From Acidobacteriota bacterium (GTDB taxonomy: Bacteria; Acidobacteriota; Terriglobia; Acidiferrales; UBA7541), in NCBI GenBank assembly GCA_003131985.1, contig PKWH01000189.1:29950-51496 (forward strand): a DNA stretch of 21,547 bases, written 5' to 3'. Of this stretch, positions 15,621 through 21,547 are shown piece by piece. The notes beneath the pieces are model-generated. The model was not told the DNA's origin and did not search any database. It saw only the letters and a list, made by a program, of their open reading frames with translations. The position numbers and the translations under genes were made by a program. The stretch's first letter is position 1, and every line of letters begins with the position of its first letter.

Positions 15621-15850
15621 TACTCGAGGATTTCCAGCGTAAAGCGCTTCTTCAATTTCATCCCCGCCGCGCCCAGCAACGTGCGGATGGATTTGGCCGT
15701 GCGGCCCTGCCGACCGATTACCTTCCCCAGATCGTCGGGATGGACGCGCAATTCCAGTACGGTGACTTGTTCACCTTCCACCGCGTTCACAGCGACATTT
15801 TCCGGATGATCGACAAGAGCTTTGGCAATCTCTTCAACAAGAGCCTTCAT
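15620..15850 (-). CDS. khpA: KH-domain RNA-binding protein KhpA
   Basis: The 76-residue product is a single type II KH domain, with the GXXG loop in GKVIGRQGRTAKSIRTLL. KhpA is a conserved RNA chaperone-like protein that pairs with KhpB (Jag) and affects cell division and small RNA function in Firmicutes. I choose ATG 15850 (MKALVEEIAKAL) because GGAGG lies 5 bases upstream; the longer frame from 15898 adds 16 unlike residues. The gene lies between rpsP and rimM, its usual place, and shares one base with the rimM GTG start. KhpB often lies near rpmH, which is at the far end of this window. Confidence 0.93.
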   Translation of the reverse strand: MKALVEEIAKALVDHPENVAVNAVEGEQVTVLELRVHPDDLGKVIGRQGRTAKSIRTLLGAAGMKLKKRFTLEILE

Positions 15851-15871
15851 CGCGACCTCCACAGCATGTGA

Positions 15872-15897
15872 GCTCAGCGCAGAAATTCGCTGGAGCA
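15872..15897 (-). other. Hairpin between rpsP and khpA
   Basis: On the minus strand GCTC-C-AGCG pairs with CGCT-GAGC across an 8- to 9-base loop: 8 pairs with a single bulged C. It is flanked by two copies of AGCATGTG (read on the + strand). It could stabilise the upstream mRNA end or set the ratio of S16 to KhpA. Confidence 0.35.
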
Positions 15898-15933
15898 TGT
15901 GCGAGCGCTAGATCTACTGTGGGGTGAGACGCC

Positions 15934-16173
15934 TTAGGCAGGTTTCCGGTTTCTTAGAAAACTGCGTACCGTGTCGCTGGGCTGAGCGCCCTTGCTGAGC
16001 CAGTAGGTAACGCGGTCGTGGTCTAGCGTGATGGCGGCAGGCTTCTTCAGCGGATCGTAGGTACCCACAATCTCGACAAACCGGCCATTTCGCGGGCGGG
16101 TCTTTTCCGTCACGATCACACGATAAAACGGGCGCTTCTTCTTGCCAATCCGAGCCAGCCGAATCATTAACAC
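15934..16173 (-). CDS. rpsP: 30S ribosomal protein S16
   Basis: S16 is a small-subunit assembly protein. From GTG 16173 the 79-residue product starts MLMIRLARIGKKKRPFYRVI and continues with EKTRPRNGRFVEIVGTYDPL, DRVTYWLSKGAQPSDTVRSF, as in the family. The GTG is preferred because TAGGAGGA lies 8 bases upstream; the internal ATG at 16167 would be too far from it, and the longer frame from 16302 would run into the GAF gene and lacks family resemblance. It is followed by khpA and preceded by a promoter-like sequence, so it may be transcribed both with ffh and alone. Confidence 0.95.
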   Translation of the reverse strand: MLMIRLARIGKKKRPFYRVIVTEKTRPRNGRFVEIVGTYDPLKKPAAITLDHDRVTYWLSKGAQPSDTVRSFLRNRKPA

Positions 16174-16203
16174 AGCGAAAATCCTCCTATGCCGAACCGA
16201 ACC

Positions 16204-16232
16204 ATTATAGCGAAGGCGGCTGCTTTCACCAA
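16204..16232 (-). promoter_or_regulatory. Sigma70-type promoter for rpsP
   Basis: On the minus strand a perfect TATAAT (16209-16204) stands 17 bases downstream of TTGGTG (3 of 6 matches). It lies just after the GAF-gene stop and gives a leader of about 25 bases that contains the rpsP ribosome binding site. Confidence 0.55.
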
Positions 16233-16255
16233 TCGCTATCTCGGGCGCGCGGCGG

Positions 16256-16723
16256 TCATCGCAGGAGCCATAGGGGCAAGGCGGCTTGAGCGCAGTGCTC
16301 AATCATTTGTTGGTCGCGGTTCGAGAATGCGTTGGCATTCCCGCTCTCAACGTCCACCGTTCCAATCACGCGATCACCTCCGGGAGCTAGAATCGGAACG
16401 ATGATTTCGGAAAGAGTGCTACCAAAGGCGGCGAGGTATCGCGGGTCGGTCCGGACGTCGCCTACGATCACCGCTTTCTTTTGCTGAATTGCGGCGCCGG
16501 TAAGTCCTTTACTCGCCGGAAACTCGGGATATTCAGGCGCGCTGGGACCGCTCCAGCCGATGATGGAGACGAGTTCCGGGCGCACGTCGTAAACGCCGAC
16601 CCAGCGATAGTCGCCGAGTTTTCGGACGAGTTCGGCAAGGCGTCTTGCTTGAGAGGCACGATCGCCGCCGGTCATCGCGAGGGACCGAATCTCGTTGAGC
16701 GTGTTGTTGATGACTATCGGCAC
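16256..16723 (-). CDS. GAF-domain protein related to free-methionine sulfoxide reductases but lacking the catalytic cysteines
   Basis: The 155-residue product is essentially a single GAF domain (about 20-150): RWVGVYDVRPELVSIIGW, ASKGLTGAAIQQKKAVIVGD, SEIIVPIL, RVIGTVDVESG and a final amphipathic helix. The order resembles free methionine-(R)-sulfoxide reductase (fRMsr). In that enzyme cysteines occur at the GVCG and IACD positions. Here the equivalents appear to be GLTG (Thr75) and YLAAF, and the only cysteine is C144 near the end. It is therefore probably a ligand-binding or divergent GAF protein, not an fRMsr. The start is GTG, 8 bases after the ffh stop, with AGGGA inside the end of ffh as ribosome binding site, so it is co-translated with ffh. 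The ligand is unknown. Confidence 0.85.
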   Translation of the reverse strand: MPIVINNTLNEIRSLAMTGGDRASQARRLAELVRKLGDYRWVGVYDVRPELVSIIGWSGPSAPEYPEFPASKGLTGAAIQQKKAVIVGDVRTDPRYLAAFGSTLSEIIVPILAPGGDRVIGTVDVESGNANAFSNRDQQMIEHCAQAALPLWLLR

Positions 16724-16731
16724 GTGCTTCC

Positions 16732-18072
16732 CTACTTCAGGCCGGCAAATTTGCCTATGCCACGCATTTTTGTTCTTGCATAGGTTCCGTACTGCTTCAT
16801 CATTTTGCGCATGTCGGAGTATTGTTTCAGCACCTGGTTTACTTCTTGGACGGAGGTGCCGCTGCCGAGGGCGATGCGCTTGCGGCGCTTGCCGTCGATC
16901 AAATTGGAATTTGCGCGCTCTTTGGCGGTCATGGAATTGATGATGGCCTCAACCGAGCCGAGGCGCTTCTCGTCAATTTCGGTGTTCTTCGGCAGGTTGG
17001 CGAACGGGCCGACTTTTGGGAGCATGCCCAGAATTGATTCGATAGAGCCCATTTTGCGAATCTGGCGCAACTGGTCGCGGAAATCCTCGAGCGTGAAGTC
17101 GTCTTCGCGCAACTTGCGTTCGAGCTCGCGCGCCTTTTTCTCGTCAACATTTTTTTCAACTTTTTCGATCAGGCCGAGAACGTCGCCCATGCCGAGAATA
17201 CGGGACACGACGCGGTCGGGGAGAAAGGGCTCGAGCGCATCATATTTTTCGCCGACGCCGACAAACTTTACCGGCGCGCCAGTAACTTTGCGGATGGAAA
17301 GCGCCGCGCCTCCGCGTGCGTCTCCGTCCATTTTCGTAAGCACAACACCGGTGATACCCAACCGCTTATGGAACTCGCCTGCGGAACGTACTGCGTCCTG
17401 ACCGATCATTGCGTCAGCGACGAAGAGCAATTCGGACGGATTTAGTTCGCGCTTCAACTCGGAAAGCTCGTTCATCAAGTCATCGTCGATGTGCAGGCGA
17501 CCGGCGGTGTCAACCAAGACCACGTCGCAGGCGGAGAGCTTGGCTTCGCGTAACGCGCCGCGAACGATTTCCAGTGGTTTGTCGGTTCCGGTGCCGGGCC
17601 ACAGCGGAGTTCCGGTCGCTTTGGCGACCTGGGCGAGCTGTTCGCGGGCTGCGGGACGATATACGTCAGTAGAAACAACCAGCGGGCGATGGCCATGTTC
17701 CGCCAGCCACTTGCCCATTTTTCCAGTGGACGTGGTCTTGCCGGAGCCTTGGAGGCCGACAATCAGCCAGACGGAAGGAGGTTTCGAGCTGTATTGAGGC
17801 TTTGCTTCGCGGCCGAGCAATTCGCCCAATTCGTCGCGAACAATTTTTACTACTTGTTGATCGGGCGAGAGTTGCAGCAAGACTTCGGAGCCCAAGGCTT
17901 TTTCGCGAACGTGCTTGATGAATTCATCCGCTACGCCTACATTGACGTCGCCTTCGAGCAGGGCTTCGCGAATTTCCACGAAGCCTGCATCGAGATGTTC
18001 CTCGGTGAGTTTGCCGTGGCCGCGCAGGCTCTTGAAGGCGCGCTGGAGCTTGTCTGTGAGTGTTTCAAACAT
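16732..18072 (-). CDS. ffh: Signal recognition particle protein Ffh (SRP54)
   Basis: Ffh binds 4.5S/SRP RNA and signal peptides on nascent chains and delivers ribosomes to FtsY at the membrane. The 446-residue length is normal. The N domain occupies about 1-90. The GTPase (G) domain has GLQGSGKT (106-113), the DVYRPAAREQL box (136-146), DTAGR (188-192) and TKMDGDARGG (246-255). The Met-rich M domain (about 300-446) contains the hydrophobic and basic helices that bind RNA (SDMRKMMKQYG, then ARTKMRGIGKF). It is the first gene of the minus-strand cluster. Its upstream region (18073-18992) is long and no SRP RNA gene was recognised there. Confidence 0.97.
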   Translation of the reverse strand: MFETLTDKLQRAFKSLRGHGKLTEEHLDAGFVEIREALLEGDVNVGVADEFIKHVREKALGSEVLLQLSPDQQVVKIVRDELGELLGREAKPQYSSKPPSVWLIVGLQGSGKTTSTGKMGKWLAEHGHRPLVVSTDVYRPAAREQLAQVAKATGTPLWPGTGTDKPLEIVRGALREAKLSACDVVLVDTAGRLHIDDDLMNELSELKRELNPSELLFVADAMIGQDAVRSAGEFHKRLGITGVVLTKMDGDARGGAALSIRKVTGAPVKFVGVGEKYDALEPFLPDRVVSRILGMGDVLGLIEKVEKNVDEKKARELERKLREDDFTLEDFRDQLRQIRKMGSIESILGMLPKVGPFANLPKNTEIDEKRLGSVEAIINSMTAKERANSNLIDGKRRKRIALGSGTSVQEVNQVLKQYSDMRKMMKQYGTYARTKMRGIGKFAGLK

Positions 18073-18992
18073 GGTGGCTCTCAGGCACTAACCTGGTCGG
18101 CTTAGGTGATCCCATTGGCGGATTTTGTCCCGTTGAGGATTCGCAGGAGGCGCGATTTGTGAGTTTATTTGAGGTGAGAATATGCGTCGATTTGATGGCC
18201 GCTAATGGTATGTTCTGGCCCCGGGTAGACAAGTGCGCTTCCCTTTGTTTTCTGTAAGTTACGACGATTTTTATTCGTCGGCCAGAACCGGGTAGAAATG
18301 ACGGAATCTTGGCCAAGAATGGCGCGATTATGGGATAGCACGAACGAGCATGGACCCCAACACTATGGGTTAGAATTCCTGAAGGGCCGAGCGGTTTACC
18401 AGAGCTGAGGTTCCCTTGCGCAAACTGTGAAGTAGTTCCTTCCAGAAGATCGGGAGAGAAATTTGAATGTGGCTCCAGTGGATAGTGCCCAGGAGATGGG
18501 GCGAGGTAAGTAGCAACGCGCGCGTCGCTTTCGTCTCCGCCTCGCGTCCTAATTCTCTCTATTTTAATCACAAAAAACACTAGCACACTGCCGTATAAGA
18601 AATCCAGGACTTGGATGTCGTGATCGCGGGCCAAATTTCGATAGCGGTCGGTTTGGGCGGCACTGGTTGAGGCGGCGCGAGCGATCCAGTTGCCTCGGGT
18701 CGGGATCTTTTTGGACCCGCTCCACGGCCAAAGACCTAGCCAACCGAAACATCAGTGTACCGTGTGATCCGTGCGACGACTTCGCGGGGCATAGAGAGGT
18801 GCACGAAGGCATGCGACTAATCTGTTGCCGTAGGGTTGATTCAATGGAGGTTGACGGGTTTAAGGTATTTTTGTCGCGAAAATAAGGCGCTTGCGGCAGT
18901 CCCATGGATGCTGCTAAGCGAGTAGAATAGCGGTCGCAAGCATTCTCACGATGTTCCGCGCGAATCCCAGTTCAGCTCGAGAGGGGTTTGGA
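18073..18992. other. Long intergenic region between divergent ffh and the PilZ-TonB gene
   Basis: About 920 bases between divergent genes, far more than promoters need. Frames of 60-190 codons occur on both strands but none has a recognisable domain or a good ribosome binding site with normal composition. The region holds a nested repeat element at 18213-18296. I see no tRNA and no match to the conserved SRP RNA core. It could hold a small RNA, a decayed gene or a long leader for ffh. Confidence 0.55.
18213..18296. repeat. Nested inverted and direct repeats upstream of ffh
   Basis: TTCTGGCC (18213-18220) is the inverted copy of GGCCAGAA (18280-18287). Each is followed directly by CCGGGTAGA (18221-18229 and 18288-18296). 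Between them CGACGA (18262-18267) and TCGTCG (18275-18280) form a 6-bp hairpin with a T-rich 7-base loop. The pattern fits a structured RNA leader or paired protein-binding sites. Confidence 0.5.
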
Positions 18993-21155
18993 ATGTCGAA
19001 TACTGGAAGTCATTTTGAAGGTCTATTTGGCGCCTTGCCGGAGAGGCCGGATCGTCGAGCCTACGGTCGGAGCAACTCTGTTCTGCTGACATACGTAGAG
19101 CTGGGCGATGGAAACGGCGGCATCGCTTTGAACGTCAGCGAGGGCGGGCTGGCTATCGCGGCGGCCGGGTTGCTGACGTCTGATTACTTTCCGAGCATAC
19201 GGTTCCAATTGCCGAAGTCCGATGTATGGATCGAAACAAGCGGGCAAGTAGCATGGGTGAGCGATTCGAAGAAAGGCGCGGGAATCCAGTTTGTCGATGT
19301 CGCGGATAGCGACCGCGAGAAAATCCGCGACTGGATCGCGACCAAAGATTCTCCTGACGGCCCAGTACAAGGAACTAGCGAAACCCTTCGTGGAAGAGAC
19401 AGAGAGTTTCTGGGAATTCTAAGCGCAAGCAAGCTTCCCATGAAGCTGGAAGTTCTTAGCGAAGCTGACGAAGCCAAATTTGCGGGCATGTTTCCGTCAG
19501 AAAAAACTCTGACGCACGCGCATGAGGGTGATAAGCCAACGCTGGACACTGATCCGCAGGTGGCGGAGCAGAGTTCGCGAAACGTTCTGAGATTTTTGGG
19601 ACGAAACCTAGAGCGTGACGAACGAACGGACGCCCCGTCGACCGTTAAGCCTGCCGACGACCGGCGGACGCAACCTGAGATAGTTTCAGCGCTGCCGAAT
19701 GACGGTCATTCAGTCGAGGAAGAATCGCCTCAACCCTCCAATTTCCCTGAAGAAAATATACTCGTAGTTCCCTCCGTTGATGATTTTTGCGAAGGGCAAG
19801 AGCTACGTGCGGATGATAGCGCGCTGGCGCAAGCAGAAAACGCGGTATCCGAGCTGACGCACGATCGTTCGGTCGAAAATAAATCGGTCACGCCTCCGAT
19901 TTTTCTCGAGGAAAATCCGCTTCTCGCAGCTGAGACTGCTGAGTCTTCCAAGGTTGAAGAGGGAGCCGCCGGCGGGAAAGAGCAGGAACCGCCCGCTTAC
20001 GTTTTTTCGCGAGAAGCGGATTTGATCCAACAACTTGAGTTGCACAGAAGGAACCATGCGGCGAATCTCCTGATGCAACAGGCTCGCGAGAATTCGGTTG
20101 AACGCCTAGGCGGATGGCCTCTCGCGGCAGTGGTACTTCTGATTGGGATAGCGTGCTTTGCGGTTGGGGTCGGCGTGGGGAACGGATTTTTCGACAGGTT
20201 GCTTGGTCACAATCAAGAGTTGGAACAACGCGGCGGCGCGATACCGCCGACGCCAACGGCTAGTTTGCCCGCATCCACTGCCGGGGAAAACGACTTCGCC
20301 GGTGCGAGTGCTGTTGCAAGCAACGCGCGGAAACCAACAGAGGTTGTGTCGGGCAATTCTACGGTTGCTCCAACGACTAATACGGCGGACAGGGCGGCTA
20401 GTGATTCCCCCGCCGATTCGGAGGCCAATGCGCCGGCGCAGGCTGCTCCGGCAGGAGCGGCGAACACGAACAGTGGAGATAGCGGGAATTTGGCAGCGAA
20501 GGATACAAATGTTTCGAATGATGCCTCCGGTAATTCTCGACGTAATTCGCTTTCCAGCGATGCTCCGGCGGGTGGTGTGGCAAACGAGCCACGCGCGAAG
20601 CCGGAAAGTTCAACGCACCAGAATCTCGGAGCCCCGGTCGCGCCGGTAATGAAGCCGCAACAGGCGGACACGGGCGAAATTTCCCCAGCAGCGGCTGTGA
20701 CTCCGCAGCCGTTCAGCGAGACCCAAGCGCCAATACTTGTGACCGCGCCAGATGAAAAGAGCGGTCCATTTAGACTGGAACTCGCGGAACAGGCGGTGAG
20801 CGCATCACCAACGCTGGCGATCAGTGCGCAACGTTCCATCTCGGTTCCGACGCAGCCGGGGCCCGCGTCGGGTCATCGCCCGGAAAGATTGCAAGTGGGA
20901 GTGTTGATATTTCACGTCGATCCTCAAGCACCATCAGGCGGAAACCAAAAGGAAATGGCTGGGACGGTGAAAGTGCGAGCGACAGTCGGAAAGAGCGGAG
21001 ATGTTGTTGATGTGCAGCCGATCAGCGGCCCTACATTTCTAATTCCGGCAGTCGTCCGAGCTGTTCGCGAGTGGCGCTACACGGTGACGCTCTTGGATGG
21101 AGAGCCGCTTGGCGCTGAGGAAGACGTGGTGGTCGAATTTCGGCCGAAAAGTTAA
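18993..21155 (+). CDS. PilZ-domain protein with one membrane segment and a C-terminal TonB-like domain
   Basis: From ATG 18993 the product is 720 residues. An N-terminal PilZ domain (about 15-115) carries the c-di-GMP motifs: RRAYGR (R22, R26) and NVSEGG (N47, S49, G52), followed by QVAWVSDSKKGAGIQF. A long acidic, mostly disordered region runs to about 370. One membrane segment spans about 374-396 (LAAVVLLIGIACFAVGVGVG). A Ser/Ala/Thr/Asn-rich periplasmic linker leads to a TonB C-terminal domain (about 634-720: AGTVKVRATVGKSGDVVDV, ISGP, AVREWRYTVTLLDGEP). So a cytoplasmic c-di-GMP sensor appears joined to a periplasmic protein-contact domain. GAGGGG lies 6 bases before this ATG; the ATG at 18951 has none. 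It is alone, with rpmH downstream. Confidence 0.88.
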   Translation: MSNTGSHFEGLFGALPERPDRRAYGRSNSVLLTYVELGDGNGGIALNVSEGGLAIAAAGLLTSDYFPSIRFQLPKSDVWIETSGQVAWVSDSKKGAGIQFVDVADSDREKIRDWIATKDSPDGPVQGTSETLRGRDREFLGILSASKLPMKLEVLSEADEAKFAGMFPSEKTLTHAHEGDKPTLDTDPQVAEQSSRNVLRFLGRNLERDERTDAPSTVKPADDRRTQPEIVSALPNDGHSVEEESPQPSNFPEENILVVPSVDDFCEGQELRADDSALAQAENAVSELTHDRSVENKSVTPPIFLEENPLLAAETAESSKVEEGAAGGKEQEPPAYVFSREADLIQQLELHRRNHAANLLMQQARENSVERLGGWPLAAVVLLIGIACFAVGVGVGNGFFDRLLGHNQELEQRGGAIPPTPTASLPASTAGENDFAGASAVASNARKPTEVVSGNSTVAPTTNTADRAASDSPADSEANAPAQAAPAGAANTNSGDSGNLAAKDTNVSNDASGNSRRNSLSSDAPAGGVANEPRAKPESSTHQNLGAPVAPVMKPQQADTGEISPAAAVTPQPFSETQAPILVTAPDEKSGPFRLELAEQAVSASPTLAISAQRSISVPTQPGPASGHRPERLQVGVLIFHVDPQAPSGGNQKEMAGTVKVRATVGKSGDVVDVQPISGPTFLIPAVVRAVREWRYTVTLLDGEPLGAEEDVVVEFRPKS

Positions 21156-21252
21156 GGATAGTCCCAGCACGAATAGTCCTCCAAAATCAGATGTCGTGGG
21201 CTCCGTCGGACGGATGTTCCGAGTTTCGTATTCCAGCCATTCACGCGAATTC

Positions 21253-21281
21253 TTGACCGCACGGCGCGGGTCTAATACACT
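21253..21281 (+). promoter_or_regulatory. Sigma70-type promoter for rpmH
   Basis: TTGACC (5 of 6 matches) and TACACT (4 of 6) are separated by exactly 17 bases. Transcription would start near 21288, giving a leader of about 140 bases before the rpmH start. It lies about 100 bases beyond the stop of the PilZ-TonB gene. Confidence 0.6.
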
Positions 21282-21428
21282 AACTGTTTCGCCAGGGTGA
21301 GGGATTTGCTTCCGATGCGCTGCGCTCGCGCGGGATTGTGCGTGCGGGAAAAGCGGGGACCGCGGCAAAATTGCGGCGTCCAACCGGCTCACAAATAGAA
21401 CAATTACTCAGGCAGAGGAGAACGATCG

Positions 21429-21547
21429 TTGCCGAAACGCACGTTTCAACCGCATGTGCGCCGCCGTCATAAGAAGCACGGCTTCCGCAAGCGCATGAAG
21501 AGTCAGGGTGGAAGGAAAGTCCTTGCGCAACGCCGCAAGAAGGGGCG
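21429..21547 (+). CDS. rpmH: 50S ribosomal protein L34, 5' part
   Basis: L34 is a small basic large-subunit protein of 44-50 residues. The visible 39 codons read MPKRTFQPHVRRRHKKHGFR and continue with KRMKSQGGRKVLAQRRKKG, matching the family from its first residue. The start codon is TTG, with GAGGAG 8 bases upstream and no in-frame ATG or GTG nearby. The gene runs off the window end with only a few codons missing. In most bacteria rpmH is followed by rnpA, yidD, yidC and khpB, often near the replication origin; that continuation is expected but not visible. Confidence 0.95.
   Translation, partial: MPKRTFQPHVRRRHKKHGFRKRMKSQGGRKVLAQRRKKG

Noticed and set aside
16805..17401. 198-codon Ser/Arg-rich frame on the + strand
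   Set aside because: It is antisense to ffh, whose motifs are intact.
18400..18500. GGAAGGAA-like stretch near 18441 considered as SRP RNA core
   Set aside because: The surrounding bases do not match the conserved tetraloop helix of SRP RNA.
18065..18634. 189-codon frame on the minus strand upstream of ffh
   Set aside because: It overlaps the ffh start, lacks a clear ribosome binding site and has no recognisable motif; composition looks like untranslated sequence. A decayed gene cannot be excluded.
18564..18905. 113-codon frame on the minus strand
   Set aside because: It overlaps the preceding frame, has irregular composition and no domain.
20213..20839. 208-codon frame on the minus strand
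   Set aside because: It is antisense to the Ser/Ala-rich linker of the PilZ-TonB gene and shows no domain.
1..21547. CRISPR arrays, tRNA/rRNA genes, insertion sequences and prophage genes
   Set aside because: No regularly spaced repeats, no T-loop-like GGTTCRANNC segments in a cloverleaf, and no transposase, integrase or phage motifs were found on reading through the window.

Overview
The window reads as a chromosomal segment of an Acidobacteriota-like bacterium (subgroup 1/3 or Koribacter-like). This is inferred from the mix of gene families: a class II ribonucleotide reductase with a C-terminal Cys-rich tail, an ECF sigma factor with a zinc-finger/DUF4349 anti-sigma protein, several proteins with TonB C-terminal domains, and a long acidobacterial-type TPR protein in the ffh-rpsP-trmD-rplS-rnhB cluster. 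No marker gene fixes the genus. I see no mobile element, CRISPR array, tRNA or rRNA.

Layout. (1) 1-479: 3' end of nrdJ on the + strand, followed by a strong terminator and a second hairpin. (2) 784-5122, minus strand: glmM, then an ECF sigma factor and its anti-sigma partner (4-nt overlap), then a secreted protein with two TonB C-terminal domains. Sigma and anti-sigma form a compact signalling pair; the TonB-domain gene follows it in the same direction. (3) 5301-9493: an AI-2E-family membrane transporter (+), thiE and a small membrane protein (-), then an alpha/beta hydrolase and a membrane-anchored VOC-fold protein (+). This is the most accessory-looking part. (4) 9548-18072, minus strand: a housekeeping translation and secretion cluster in transcription order ffh, a GAF-domain gene, rpsP, khpA, rimM, trmD, rplS, rnhB and a 1007-residue TPR protein. 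Internal promoter-like sequences precede rpsP and rplS, so the cluster is probably several overlapping transcripts. (5) 18073-18992: about 920 bases with no convincing gene but a structured repeat element. (6) 18993-21155 (+): a one-pass membrane protein joining an N-terminal PilZ domain to a C-terminal periplasmic TonB-like domain. (7) 21253-21547 (+): a good sigma70-type promoter and the start of rpmH (L34), which begins with TTG and runs off the window.

Most genes are core metabolism or translation. The less ordinary material is the PilZ-TonB fusion, the anti-sigma/DUF4349 fusion, the internally duplicated TonB-domain protein, a fRMsr-like GAF protein lacking the catalytic cysteines, a roughly 30-residue insertion in TrmD, and the unexplained gap upstream of ffh. 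I do not see a clear new defence or mobile system here.
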